Shown piece after piece: positions 17,301-26,979 of a stretch of DNA of 41,507 bases. Numbering within the stretch: the stretch's first letter is position 1; each line of letters starts with the position of its first letter. Under the pieces are notes generated by a model. The model searched no databases. It was given only the letters and a program-made list of their open reading frames with translations, and had not been told where the DNA came from. This DNA comes from Muribaculaceae bacterium (GTDB lineage Bacteria; Bacteroidota; Bacteroidia; Bacteroidales; Muribaculaceae), in assembly GCA_017620885.1 (NCBI GenBank), contig JAGAUF010000020.1, positions 1 to 41,507 of the forward strand, given 5' to 3'. A program made the position numbers and the translations under genes.

Positions 17301-18440
17301 TTATACCTCTATCAGTTCATAATTGCGCGTTCCGAGACCGATTTTCTCGCCGTGAGCAAGGCCTGTGGCCCAATCCGTATCAGGATGCAGGAGATGAAAT
17401 TTATCCTTCCCTTCTAATGATTCATGCTCATGGTCGTCGTGAAGCTTATTGTCGGTAAGCAAGACAGGAGCCTTCGTGACGAGGTCTACACAAGCCTGAT
17501 CGAGCGCGACGGGGTCGAACGATGCGAGAATACCGAGGTCGGGCACGACAGCGGCGTCGTTATGATTCCAGCAGTCGCACTCGGGCGATACGTTCATAAT
17601 GAATGCGATATGGAAATTGGGCTTATCCTTCAATACGGCCTTCGTATATTCTGCAATCTTGCAATTGAGATTGGCCGACGTGTCCCAGCTGGCCAAGACA
17701 GCGCCTTCGTGCTGGCAGAGCGCCACACACTGTCCGCATCCTACACAATTGTCGTAATTGATTACAGCCTTATGTTCAGCGTCGAGGCTAAGAGCGTCGT
17801 GAGCGCAATGACGCACACACACGCCACAGCCGATACATTTGTCGCGATTGATGATAGGCTTCGATGCTCCGTGCATCTCTAATTTGCCGGCAACGGAACC
17901 GCCGCCCATTCCGAGGTTTTTCAGGGCGCCACCGAATCCGGCCTGTTCGTGACCTTTGAAATGCGTCATAGATATGACAATATCGGCGTCGGCAAGAGCC
18001 GAACCGATTTTCGGTGCCGGGCAATATTCAGCACCATCAATAGGAATTTCACGGTGCTCCGTACCCTTCACACCGTCAGCGATGATGACGGGAGCCTTTA
18101 CCTGAATGGGATTGAAGCCGTTTTCAGCAGCACCTTCGAGATGGTCTACGGCATTTGAACGGCGGCCGGAATAGAGTGTATTGCAGTCGGTAAGATATAC
18201 TTTCGCACCCTGTTTGCGCAGGAATTCGGCCATACGGCCGAGGAAATTGGGGCGCAGATAAGCGAGATTTCCCGGCTCACCAAACGAGAGTTTGATAGCC
18301 GTGAACTGTCCTTTGAAATCGATGTCAAGAATACCGGCTCGGATGGCGAGTCGCTCCATCTTATCCATCAGATTGGAATTTGCATTGGTACGCAGATTTG
18401 TGAAATATACTTTCGATGACTTTGATTCTTTATCCGCCAT
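17301..18440 (-). CDS. DUF362 protein with two [4Fe-4S] ferredoxin motifs
   Basis: 379 aa, cytosolic. The N-terminal and C-terminal parts form the DUF362 domain (KLSFGEPGNLAYLRP, ISMTHFKGHEQAGFGGALKNLGMG, and SFDPVALDQACVDLV). In the middle are two CxxCxxCxxxC clusters (CIGCGVCVRHC and CVGCGQCVALC, about residues 200-245) for two [4Fe-4S] centres. An acidic/His segment (DDHEHES) lies near the C-terminus. The redox partner and reaction are unknown for the family. It is a single-gene unit with its own promoter, divergent from metF. Confidence 0.88.
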   Translation of the reverse strand: MADKESKSSKVYFTNLRTNANSNLMDKMERLAIRAGILDIDFKGQFTAIKLSFGEPGNLAYLRPNFLGRMAEFLRKQGAKVYLTDCNTLYSGRRSNAVDHLEGAAENGFNPIQVKAPVIIADGVKGTEHREIPIDGAEYCPAPKIGSALADADIVISMTHFKGHEQAGFGGALKNLGMGGGSVAGKLEMHGASKPIINRDKCIGCGVCVRHCAHDALSLDAEHKAVINYDNCVGCGQCVALCQHEGAVLASWDTSANLNCKIAEYTKAVLKDKPNFHIAFIMNVSPECDCWNHNDAAVVPDLGILASFDPVALDQACVDLVTKAPVLLTDNKLHDDHEHESLEGKDKFHLLHPDTDWATGLAHGEKIGLGTRNYELIEV

Positions 18441-18471
18441 AATATATAGAGTTGGTTATTTTTTCTTCACG

Positions 18472-18502
18472 CAAAATTAAATCTTTTTATTGATTTCTGC
18501 AA
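18472..18502 (-). promoter_or_regulatory. Promoter of the DUF362 gene
   Basis: Minus-strand TTG at 18500-18502, 20 nt, TAATTTTG at 18472-18479. Confidence 0.72.
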
Positions 18503-18555
18503 ACGACATTCCTGCAAAAGTGAAGCGTAAAAACACGGGCACTTTGGTTGTAAAT

Positions 18556-18586
18556 TTGTATTCGGCAAGAAAATGTGTTATATTTG
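18556..18586 (+). promoter_or_regulatory. Promoter of metF-metH
   Basis: TTG at 18556-18558, 20 nt, TATATTTG at 18579-18586. The start site near 18592 leaves only a 14-nt leader, so no SAM or cobalamin riboswitch can precede metF. Confidence 0.75.
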
Positions 18587-18605
18587 CAGTTTGGTAAAAA
18601 AGATT

Positions 18606-19559
18606 ATGGAGAATAAATTGCATCAGTTAGGGAAAAGTGGGAAAACGAGATTTTCGTTTGAGATATTGCCACCACTGCGCGGCAACAGCATCCACCGTGT
18701 ATATTCGATTATAGATAAGTTGCGGGAATTTGACCCTGCGTGTATCAATATTACATCGCATCACAGCGAGAGTGTCTACGAGCTTCAGGCCGACGGAAGC
18801 CACCGCAAGCGCGTGATAGTGCGTCGTCCCGGCACCGTGGCTGTCGCGGCGGCCATTCAGTACCGCTACGGAATCACGGCCGTCCCGCATCTTATATGCA
18901 AAGGATTCACTAAGGATGAGACGGAATATGCTCTTCTTGACCTCAATTTCTTAGGAATCACAAATCTGTTTCTGCTGCGCGGCGATGCAAAAGAGCGTGA
19001 CAATGATTTCAATTCAGCGGAATATCATCAACACGCCACGGGATTGCAGCAGCAGATAAATAATTTCAACCGTGGCATAGCGCTCGACGGAAGCGAGCTT
19101 GAAGGTATCGAGACGCCGTTCGTATACGGAATGGCGTGCTACCCGGAGAAGCATGAGGAGGCACCCAATCCGGACATTGACCTTGAATATGCCCGCCAGA
19201 AGGTGGCCAACGGCGCCTCGTATCTCGTGACGCAGATGTTTTTCGACAATGAGAAATATTTCGATTTCGTGAGGCGCTGCCGTCAGGCCGGTATCGAGGT
19301 TCCGGTCATTCCGGGGATAAAGCCATTGACGAAGGTCAGACAGATGACGGTATTGCCCCGCGTATTTCACGTAGATATTCCGGAGACATTCGCTTCTGAG
19401 CTGCGCAAATGCAAGACAGACGCAGAGGCAAGTCAATGTGGGGTGGAATGGTGTCGCGAGCAGTGCAAAGAACTTATCGCGCGCGGAGTTCCGGGGATTC
19501 ATTTTTACACTCATTATGCGTCCGACAGCGTTCGCGACGTAGCAAAGGAGGTGTTCTGA
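18606..19559 (+). CDS. metF: 5,10-Methylenetetrahydrofolate reductase
   Basis: 317 aa from the ATG at 18606; an earlier in-frame ATG at 18573 lies upstream of the predicted transcription start and is rejected. The enzyme reduces methylene-THF to methyl-THF with FAD. The TIM-barrel landmarks are FSFEILPP, the VPHLICKGFT segment, LLRGDAK and TQMFFDNEKYFDFV. It is followed after one base by metH, so the methyl donor and its user are made together. Confidence 0.97.
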   Translation: MENKLHQLGKSGKTRFSFEILPPLRGNSIHRVYSIIDKLREFDPACINITSHHSESVYELQADGSHRKRVIVRRPGTVAVAAAIQYRYGITAVPHLICKGFTKDETEYALLDLNFLGITNLFLLRGDAKERDNDFNSAEYHQHATGLQQQINNFNRGIALDGSELEGIETPFVYGMACYPEKHEEAPNPDIDLEYARQKVANGASYLVTQMFFDNEKYFDFVRRCRQAGIEVPVIPGIKPLTKVRQMTVLPRVFHVDIPETFASELRKCKTDAEASQCGVEWCREQCKELIARGVPGIHFYTHYASDSVRDVAKEVF

Positions 19560-19560
19560 T

Positions 19561-22500
19561 ATGGATAGAATAGCGGATAGATTGCGTCGGCGCGTCCACA
19601 TTTTGGACGGTGCGATGGGGACGATGATTCAACGTCTGGGGCTTCGGGAGGAAGATTTCCGCGGCGATCGTTACGCAAATCATGGAAAGAATCTCGCCGG
19701 CTTCAACGACGTGCTTAACATCAGCCGTCCGGAGGACATCTACGCAATCCACCGGGCGTATCTCGAAGCCGGCGCCGATATGATTGAGACAAATACCTTT
19801 AACAGCAACCGTCTCTCTATCGGCGAATATGGTCTTGAAGGAGATATAGATGAGCTGAATACAGCGGGGGTTATGTTGGCCCGCAGAGCAGTGGATGATT
19901 TCTGCGCCGAACACGGTATAAGCGACGACGAGCGGCCTCTTGTCGTGGGATCTATGGGACCTACGGGCGTATCTCTGTCGTTAAGCGATGAAGTCGATTT
20001 CGACACTATGGCATCCGCTTACGAGAGTCAGGCTGACTCGCTGATGCGTGCCGGCGCCGACATACTCCTCTTGGAGACGGTGTTTGACACACTGAACGCG
20101 AAAGCGGCGATTTACGGTCTGCTTACACTCTTTGAGAAAACGGGACACAGGATTCCCGTCATGCTGTCGGCGACGCTGACGGAACAGGGACGACTGCTGT
20201 CGGGGCAGACTTTGGAGGAGTTTATCGAGGCTACGCGACATCTTTCACCGCTGAGCGTCGGGCTGAACTGTGGATTTGGCGCCGAAGCGCTGTTGCCGTG
20301 GGTGAAAATAGTGTCGAAGGTAAGCGACACGTTTATCAGCGTACACCCTAACGCCGGTCTGCCGGATGCAATGGGCAATTACAGCGACTCGCCCGAACAG
20401 ATGGCGGTCGAGGTGCGCGAAGTATTGGAGAGCGGCTGCGTCAATATCATTGGCGGATGCTGCGGAACGACGCCGGAACATATCCGCAGGATAGCCGAAA
20501 CAGCCGGACGTTACGGGAAAGTGCGCGAGTTGCCGGAAAAAAGAGATTTGGAAAGGAAATTCACTAAGGTAGGGGAGAGATGCAATGTGGCGGGGAGTCG
20601 GAAATTCTTGCGCACCGTGAACGAAGGTGACTGGCAGACGGCCGTCGAGATAGCCGCCGGACAGATCGAGAAAGGTGCCGAGATGCTTGACATCAATATG
20701 GACGACGGCCTCTTGGACAGTGAAGCCTGTATGTGCAAGATGGTGAAACTATTATCGACGGACCGACGCACTTGCTCCACGCCACTGATGATAGATTCCA
20801 GCGATTTCGGAATAATCCGTAGCGCGTTGCGGCTGACTCCTCTTTGCTGCACAGTCAATTCAATCAGTCTGAAAGGGGGCGAAGAGGAATTTCTGCAGCG
20901 TGCCGATGAGGTGAGACGTCTCGGCGCGCGCGTGACGGTCATGGCATTTGATGAAGAGGGACAGGCCACTGACTTTAAGCGAAAAATAAGTATTTGCGAG
21001 CGCGCATGGCACCTGCTGACTGAACGTGTCGGATTTCGTGGCGAAGACATCATTTTCGACCCCAATATACTGACCGTGGCGACAGGGATGGAGAGCGACC
21101 GAAAATATGCAATTGACTATCTTCGCGCCGCCAAATGGATACACGATAACTTGCCGGGAGCGGCTGTAAGCGGAGGTGTGAGCAATCTCTCGTTTGCCCT
21201 GCGTGGCAATGACTCCGTACGTAAGGCTATGCACTCAGTTTTTCTCGATGAGGCGATACGCGTGGGGATGACAATGGCAATCATCAACCCCTCGACTCCG
21301 CTTGATGCTGATTGGGTGGACGATAGTCTGAAACGCGCTGTTTCCGACGTGCTCTTTGACAGCGACCCGGAAGCTACTTCAAGACTCGTGAGTCTCGCTG
21401 CTACTCGCAAAAAAGAGGTCGACATGAAGAAAGGGAGTGTAAAGAAAGCAATTCCCGAAAAAAAGATATGCGGAGCCGAAGACCGTCTTAGAAACGCCAT
21501 AACGGAGGGTGAAGATGCAGGATTGGAGGAGATGCTTTCGGAGGTCAGAGAGATTAAGGGAAGCGCGATGAAGGTGGTGAACGATGTACTTATGCCGGCT
21601 ATCGACTCGGTAGGGGATATGTTTGGACGCGGCGAGATTTTCTTGCCGCAGGTTGTCAGATCGGCCGGTGTTATGAAACGGGCTATAAGTATTCTGACAC
21701 CTTTCATCGAGGCGGAGAACAGTGGCCGGGAAACGGGGTCCGACCGTAAGAAAATCGTTCTCGCTACGGTAAAGGGCGATGTGCATGATATAGGCAAAAA
21801 TATAGTTGCTGTCGTGCTGCGATGCAGCGGCTACGACGTAATCGACCTCGGCGTGATGACGCCCTGCGAAGAGATTTTGCGGACTGCTGAAGAGAACGGA
21901 GCGGTGGCCATCGGACTGAGCGGACTTATTACCCCGTCGCTGAAAGAGATGGAACACGTGGCCGATGAGATGCGCCGCGCCGGTATGCGGATACCTCTTT
22001 TTGTAGGAGGCGCCACTACGTCAGATCTCCACACGGCTGTGCGTCTGGCTCCCCTTTACGACGGTGCGGTAGTGCACACACGCGATGCTGCCGCGCTCCC
22101 GGTCACTATTGAAAAATTCACAGGAAAAGAGAAGGAACAGGCAGCGGCAGAGTTGCGTTTAAGCCAAAAGGCATCTGCAGAGAAATATCTTGCCGAGAAC
22201 ACCCGTCAGCTAAGTCCGGAGGAGGCACGCAGACTGCACGCAGCCGTCGAGGAGCCGGCTCCGACACCTCTGCATCCCGGAGAACATATCATCAAGGTGA
22301 AAATCAGCGATTTGGAACCGTTGATAAATCGTCGCGCACTAATGAGCGAATGGGGTGTGCCTCGCGAAAGCGAAGAGGGGAAACGACTGATGCAAGATGC
22401 AATGAAACTATTATCGGACAATCCGGGCGAACTTACGGCAAAGGTAATTATTGCGAAGGCCCGCAGTGAAGGCGACGACATCATCATCGAGCATGGCGGA

Positions 22501-22968
22501 AAAATGCTCCGACTGCAGATGGCACGGCAGAGAAGAGCGAATCCCGTGACAGGGAAATGCCTGTGTATGAGCGATTTCATATATGGCGGAGGTGACTATA
22601 TCGGTCTTTTTGCAGTGACAATAGCCGGGAGTGGAATCGTGGAGAAGACAATTGCTCTGAGCGCTGACGACGAATACCGGAGCCTGCTTCTTCAGTCACT
22701 CGGACACCGTCTGGCAGAGGCAGCGACGGAATATATGCACCACACCGTACGCAAGAGCCTTTGGGGGCTTGGTGAAAACGATGGAATCCGGCCGGCAGTC
22801 GGTTACAGCTCTATTCCCGAACAATCACTGGTGTTTGAACTCGACAAACTGCTCGACTATTCATCTCTCGGAATCGGCATCACGGAGCACGGCGCCCTCA
22901 CCCCTACGGGCACTACGACGGGTCTGATTATCGGTCATCCCTCTTCCCGCTATTTCGACGCCCGCTGA
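19561..22968 (+). CDS. metH: Cobalamin-dependent methionine synthase
   Basis: 1135 aa, slightly shorter than the usual about 1230, mainly in the C-terminal region. It transfers the methyl of methyl-THF through cobalamin to homocysteine. The domains in order are: homocysteine-binding (1-about 320) with zinc ligands Cys237, Cys300 and Cys301; pterin-binding (about 330-610); cap and B12-binding (about 640-880) with DVHDIGKN, where His742 is the lower cobalt ligand; and the activation domain (about 900-1135) with RPAVGY for AdoMet. One nucleotide separates it from metF. No riboswitch is visible. Confidence 0.97.
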   Translation: MDRIADRLRRRVHILDGAMGTMIQRLGLREEDFRGDRYANHGKNLAGFNDVLNISRPEDIYAIHRAYLEAGADMIETNTFNSNRLSIGEYGLEGDIDELNTAGVMLARRAVDDFCAEHGISDDERPLVVGSMGPTGVSLSLSDEVDFDTMASAYESQADSLMRAGADILLLETVFDTLNAKAAIYGLLTLFEKTGHRIPVMLSATLTEQGRLLSGQTLEEFIEATRHLSPLSVGLNCGFGAEALLPWVKIVSKVSDTFISVHPNAGLPDAMGNYSDSPEQMAVEVREVLESGCVNIIGGCCGTTPEHIRRIAETAGRYGKVRELPEKRDLERKFTKVGERCNVAGSRKFLRTVNEGDWQTAVEIAAGQIEKGAEMLDINMDDGLLDSEACMCKMVKLLSTDRRTCSTPLMIDSSDFGIIRSALRLTPLCCTVNSISLKGGEEEFLQRADEVRRLGARVTVMAFDEEGQATDFKRKISICERAWHLLTERVGFRGEDIIFDPNILTVATGMESDRKYAIDYLRAAKWIHDNLPGAAVSGGVSNLSFALRGNDSVRKAMHSVFLDEAIRVGMTMAIINPSTPLDADWVDDSLKRAVSDVLFDSDPEATSRLVSLAATRKKEVDMKKGSVKKAIPEKKICGAEDRLRNAITEGEDAGLEEMLSEVREIKGSAMKVVNDVLMPAIDSVGDMFGRGEIFLPQVVRSAGVMKRAISILTPFIEAENSGRETGSDRKKIVLATVKGDVHDIGKNIVAVVLRCSGYDVIDLGVMTPCEEILRTAEENGAVAIGLSGLITPSLKEMEHVADEMRRAGMRIPLFVGGATTSDLHTAVRLAPLYDGAVVHTRDAAALPVTIEKFTGKEKEQAAAELRLSQKASAEKYLAENTRQLSPEEARRLHAAVEEPAPTPLHPGEHIIKVKISDLEPLINRRALMSEWGVPRESEEGKRLMQDAMKLLSDNPGELTAKVIIAKARSEGDDIIIEHGGKMLRLQMARQRRANPVTGKCLCMSDFIYGGGDYIGLFAVTIAGSGIVEKTIALSADDEYRSLLLQSLGHRLAEAATEYMHHTVRKSLWGLGENDGIRPAVGYSSIPEQSLVFELDKLLDYSSLGIGITEHGALTPTGTTTGLIIGHPSSRYFDAR

Positions 22969-23041
22969 CTTCTGATAACTGATTCTGGATTACAGTTAAA
23001 GAGAAAAAATAAGGGAAAGAGCAAAAAAAGGGGATAAAAAA

Positions 23042-23072
23042 TTGGAGGTAAAAGATTTTTACATTACTTTTG
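23042..23072 (+). promoter_or_regulatory. Promoter of yqeY, with a leader hairpin
   Basis: TTG at 23042-23044, 20 nt, TACTTTTG at 23065-23072. The leader has an inverted repeat CTGACGT/ACGTCAG at 23095-23127, ending 19 nt before the ATG; its role is unknown. Confidence 0.68.
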
Positions 23073-23146
23073 TGTTTTATTAGAGAAGTGTTCTCTGACG
23101 TAAGGCTCCGAGTGGCGGCGACGTCAGGGTAAAAAAGGTTAATGAA

Positions 23147-23596
23147 ATGAATTTATTTGATAAAGTAAGCGAGGATATAAAGAAGGCAATGCTTGCCCGC
23201 GAAAAAGTCAGACTTGAAGCATTGCGAGGAGCAAAGAAAGAATTTCTTGAAGCAAAGACTGCCAAAGGCGCCAATGGCGAACTGAGCGACGAGACAGCAA
23301 TAAAAATCCTCACCAAGATGGTGAAACAGCGCAAGGAGAGCGCCAAAATCTATCAGGATAACAATCGTCCGGAACTCGCCGAAAACGAGCTTGCCGAAGC
23401 TGTTGTGCTGGAGGAATATCTTCCCCGTCAGTTGAACGAGGCCGAACTTGAAGCCGAGGTGAAAAGCATCATCGAAGAGACCGGAGCCACAAGCATGAAG
23501 GAGATGGGAAAGGTTATGGGTACGGCGAGCAAACGTCTTGCCGGCCGAGCCGAAGGTAAGGCAATTTCCGATATGGTGAAGAAATTGCTTGGCTGA
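23147..23596 (+). CDS. yqeY: GatB/YqeY domain protein
   Basis: 149 aa. YqeY-type proteins carry the tail domain of the GatB amidotransferase subunit, which contacts tRNA; the free-standing form has no fixed role. The start MNLFDKVSEDIKKAMLAREK and the LEEYLPRQLNEAELE segment are typical, and the C-terminal helical bundle ends in AEGKAISDMVKKLLG. It precedes serS by 78 nt on the same strand. Confidence 0.93.
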   Translation: MNLFDKVSEDIKKAMLAREKVRLEALRGAKKEFLEAKTAKGANGELSDETAIKILTKMVKQRKESAKIYQDNNRPELAENELAEAVVLEEYLPRQLNEAELEAEVKSIIEETGATSMKEMGKVMGTASKRLAGRAEGKAISDMVKKLLG

Positions 23597-23674
23597 TACC
23601 ATCGTCTTATAAACGGTAGGGGGAATGGATTAAATCAAGAAACAAAACTCAACTATATAAAGCTAAACAGAAGG

Positions 23675-24946
23675 ATGCTAACATTATCACAGATAAAGGA
23701 AGATCCGGAATTTGTAGTCAGAAGACTGGCTGTGAAAGGATTTGACGGCAAAGAAATCATCAAAGATATACTTGAAGCTGACACATTGCGTCGCAAATAT
23801 CAGGCAGAGACGGAGGCTGATTCGTCGCGTTTGAAGAAATTGGCGTCGTCGATAGGGAAGCTGATGAAAGAGGGTAAAAAGGATGAGGCCGAGTCAGTTA
23901 AGGCTGAGGTGGCCGCCATCAAGGAGCGTCAGAAAGAACTCCAGCAGAAACAGGACGAAAGCACCGAAAAAATGACGCGCCTCCTTCTTACGGTTCCCAA
24001 TTTGCCGAATGCCGGAGTGCCCGAAGGAAAATCTGAAGCCGACAATGTAGTTGAGAAAACGGGAGGCGATATACCAGACCTCGGTCCGGACGCATTGCCT
24101 CACTGGGATTTGGCAAAGAAATATAATCTTATCGATTTCGAGCTTGGAGTGAAGGTGACAGGCGCCGGTTTCCCGTTCTATATCGGGAAAGGAGCACGTC
24201 TTCAGCGCGCGCTGATTCAGTTCTTCCTCGACGAAGCTTGGAAAGCCGGATACATCGAGGTAGAGCCTCCTTTTGTAGTGAACGAGGCATCGGGATACGG
24301 CACGGGACAGCTTCCTGACAAAGAGGGACAGATGTATCACGTCACGCTCGACAATCTGTATCTGATACCGACTGCCGAGGTACCGGTAACAAATATCTAC
24401 CGCGACGTGATTCTCGACGGCGACTCCCTTCCGCGCAAGAATTGCGCATATTCCCCCTGCTGGCGTCGCGAAGCCGGCAGCTATGGTAAGGATGTGCGCG
24501 GTCTGAACCGTCTGCATCAGTTTGACAAGGTGGAAATCGTGCGTATCGAGAAACCGGAAAATTCCTACGCCGCCCTTGAAGAGATGAAAGACCATGTGCA
24601 GGGATTGCTTGAGAAGCTCGGCCTGCCGTGGCATATCCTGCGTCTCTGCGGAGGTGACCTTTCGTTCACGTCGGCCATCACATTCGACTTTGAAGTGTTC
24701 AGCGCCGCACAGAAGAGATGGCTGGAAGTATCGTCGGTATCTAATTTCGAGACCTATCAGTCCAATAGATTGAAATGCCGTTATCGCGACGACGACAAGA
24801 AAATCAAACTCTGCCACACACTCAACGGCTCCGCATTGGCTCTGCCTCGCATCGTGGCCGCTTTGCTCGAAAATAATCAGACACCCGAAGGAATCAAGAT
24901 TCCTGAATGTCTGCAGAAATATTGTGGCTTCTCAATCATAGACTGA
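23675..24946 (+). CDS. serS: Seryl-tRNA synthetase
   Basis: 423 aa class II synthetase that charges tRNA-Ser, for example the tRNA at 10496-10585. It has an N-terminal helical arm (about 1-110) with the long antiparallel coiled coil. Motif 2 is CWRREAGSYGKDVRGLNRLHQF and motif 3 is LNGSALALPRIVAALLE. Length and order are normal. It is followed after 33 nt by the pseudokinase gene. Confidence 0.98.
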   Translation: MLTLSQIKEDPEFVVRRLAVKGFDGKEIIKDILEADTLRRKYQAETEADSSRLKKLASSIGKLMKEGKKDEAESVKAEVAAIKERQKELQQKQDESTEKMTRLLLTVPNLPNAGVPEGKSEADNVVEKTGGDIPDLGPDALPHWDLAKKYNLIDFELGVKVTGAGFPFYIGKGARLQRALIQFFLDEAWKAGYIEVEPPFVVNEASGYGTGQLPDKEGQMYHVTLDNLYLIPTAEVPVTNIYRDVILDGDSLPRKNCAYSPCWRREAGSYGKDVRGLNRLHQFDKVEIVRIEKPENSYAALEEMKDHVQGLLEKLGLPWHILRLCGGDLSFTSAITFDFEVFSAAQKRWLEVSSVSNFETYQSNRLKCRYRDDDKKIKLCHTLNGSALALPRIVAALLENNQTPEGIKIPECLQKYCGFSIID

Positions 24947-24979
24947 GAAATAAAATAACAACCCTAAATCAAGGAAGCA

Positions 24980-25756
24980 ATGTCAGAAGGATACGTAAGT
25001 AAAGAGGAGAAAAAAATACCCATAGACGACCCTACGGGAAAATGGTCAGACTTGACACTACTGCCTGAATGGGGTGAAAAATTTTACGACGTCTACACGG
25101 TCAAGAAATATGGCAAGTGGGTGATGCTCAAATCGCTGAAGAAAGAGTATGCCGACGATAAGAAATATCAGGAGATGCTGGAGAAGGAATTCGAGACACG
25201 ATATAATCTTTCGCATCCCAACATCGTGATGGTGAACGATTTCGAACTCGTGCCGGGTGCCGGAATGTCGATCATCACCGACGACGTCTACGGGTATTCG
25301 CTGCGCCGCCTTATCGACGAAAAACGTCTCACGCCGAAGATTATCCACCGTCTTGAAACACAGCTTCTCGACGCTATGGAATATATTCAGGAAAACCATA
25401 TCGTGCACGAGCCTATCACGCCCGAGAATATTATCTTCACCGAATATAATGAGAATCTGAAACTTATAAATGTAGGTTACGACCAGCTTTCGTCGCTGAG
25501 CGAACAAGACACTCAAAAGGATATAGAAAGCTACGGCACTGTTCTGATGGAGGTGCTGGATCATCTTCCCGCCAAGCTGCCCAAGCTTCGCAACGTGGCC
25601 GATAAATGCATATCTCCGGCACAACCTTTCCATGCCATTACAGATATTCAGTTGGCGATAGAAAAACGCAGTTCGAGTCAGATTTACGTCTTTATATGTA
25701 TCTTCATCACGATTATGGCTGCTCTGCTTATCTGGATGACATTATCAATGAAATAA
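24980..25756 (+). CDS. Tail-anchored protein pseudokinase
   Basis: 258 aa. Residues about 35-230 follow the protein-kinase fold: VMLK with Lys51, an alpha-C Glu at 70 before LSHPNIV, and the hinge and catalytic-loop region. The HRD triad reads His143-Glu144-Pro145, Asn150 is kept in PEN, and the DFG triad reads Asn164-Val165-Gly166. So the catalytic base and the Mg-binding Asp are missing, and no Gly-rich loop is seen. The C-terminus is one hydrophobic helix (IYVFICIFITIMAALLIWM) with no N-terminal signal, hence tail-anchored with the kinase fold in the cytosol. It lies between serS and a GNAT-like gene, 33 and 18 nt away, and is probably in one operon with them. A scaffold or sensing role is inference. 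Confidence 0.82.
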   Translation: MSEGYVSKEEKKIPIDDPTGKWSDLTLLPEWGEKFYDVYTVKKYGKWVMLKSLKKEYADDKKYQEMLEKEFETRYNLSHPNIVMVNDFELVPGAGMSIITDDVYGYSLRRLIDEKRLTPKIIHRLETQLLDAMEYIQENHIVHEPITPENIIFTEYNENLKLINVGYDQLSSLSEQDTQKDIESYGTVLMEVLDHLPAKLPKLRNVADKCISPAQPFHAITDIQLAIEKRSSSQIYVFICIFITIMAALLIWMTLSMK

Positions 25757-25774
25757 GAAAATGATTTAATAGCG

Positions 25775-26902
25775 ATGGTAGAAATCAGACGAATAGAGCC
25801 GACAAGAAAAAATCTGCGACTTTTTACTGAGTTTCAGTTAGATATGTACAAGGGAAACGCGTATTACGTTCCTCCATTGATTTCTGACGACGTCAATACA
25901 CTCGATCCGTCGAAAAACCCGGCGTTTGATTTCTGCGAAAGCGCCTATTTCATGGCATATAAAGACGGCAAGCCCGTCGGACGCATCGCCGGAATAATCA
26001 ATCATCAAGCCAACAAAGATCACGGCAGTAAAAACGCCCGCTTCGGATTCATCGACTTCTTCGATGATGAAGAGGTGTCGGCCGCACTGATGAAAGCCGT
26101 TGAAGATTGGGCGCGCGAAAAGGGGATGAAGAAGCTGATCGGCCCGCTCGGTTTCACTGATCTCGATTACGAAGGAATGTTGATAGAGGGATTCGATGAA
26201 TTGTCCACTATGGCTACAATCTACAACTATCCCTATTATCCCAAGCATATTGAAAAATTAGGCTACGAGAAAGAATCCGACTGGGTGGAATATCAGATGA
26301 CCGTGCCCGATTCTATTCCTGACCGCTATCTGCGCGTAGCTGAAATAGTGAAAAAGAAATTCGGCCTGCGCGTGCTCAAATATAAAAGCCGTCAGAAAAT
26401 CAAAAACGAATACGGCGAAGAGCTCTTCCGCCTCGTAAATGAATCGTATGCCAATCTTTACGAATATTCGCGCCTCAGCGACCGGCAAATCAAACATTAT
26501 ATAGACATCTATCTCGGATTGCTCAACCTCGACCTCGTCACGCTAATCGTAGATAAGGATGATAAGTTGGTCGGAATAGGTATCTCTATGCCGTCGATGA
26601 GCAAGGCTCTCCAGAAATCAGGCGGAAAAATGCTTCCTATGGGATGGTATCATCTGCTGAAGGGACTTAAGGGGAAGAATGATCTCGTGGATCTGCTGCT
26701 CGTGGCCGTCAAACCCGAGTATCAGAACAAGGGCGTCAATGCGCTGCTGTTTACCGACCTTATACCTCACTATCAGCGCCTCGGATATAAACATGCCGAA
26801 TCCAACCCGGAGATGGAAACAAACGCCAAGGTGCAGAATCAGTGGGAATATTTCGAGAACCGGCAACACAAACGCCGTCGTGCCTACGCGAAAAACTTAT
26901 AA
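25775..26902 (+). CDS. GNAT-like acyltransferase family protein
   Basis: 375 aa, cytosolic. An N-terminal region (EFQLDMYKGNAYYVPPLISDD) precedes GNAT-type beta-alpha units: SAYFMAYKDGKPVGRIAGIIN, and near the C-terminus LLLVAVKPEYQNKGVNALLFTDLIPHYQRLG, which resembles the acetyl-CoA-binding motif A. This large double-GNAT-like family is widespread in Bacteroidota. The substrate is not known to me. It starts 18 nt after the pseudokinase. Confidence 0.8.
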   Translation: MVEIRRIEPTRKNLRLFTEFQLDMYKGNAYYVPPLISDDVNTLDPSKNPAFDFCESAYFMAYKDGKPVGRIAGIINHQANKDHGSKNARFGFIDFFDDEEVSAALMKAVEDWAREKGMKKLIGPLGFTDLDYEGMLIEGFDELSTMATIYNYPYYPKHIEKLGYEKESDWVEYQMTVPDSIPDRYLRVAEIVKKKFGLRVLKYKSRQKIKNEYGEELFRLVNESYANLYEYSRLSDRQIKHYIDIYLGLLNLDLVTLIVDKDDKLVGIGISMPSMSKALQKSGGKMLPMGWYHLLKGLKGKNDLVDLLLVAVKPEYQNKGVNALLFTDLIPHYQRLGYKHAESNPEMETNAKVQNQWEYFENRQHKRRRAYAKNL

Positions 26903-26979
26903 CTATACTTCACCTCTCGCCATATTGCGCGGGAGGTGATTGATTTATTTACAAAAACAAATAAAAACAACATACAACA

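Noticed and set aside
18587-18605. SAM or cobalamin riboswitch before metF-metH
   Set aside because: The predicted leader is only about 14 nt.
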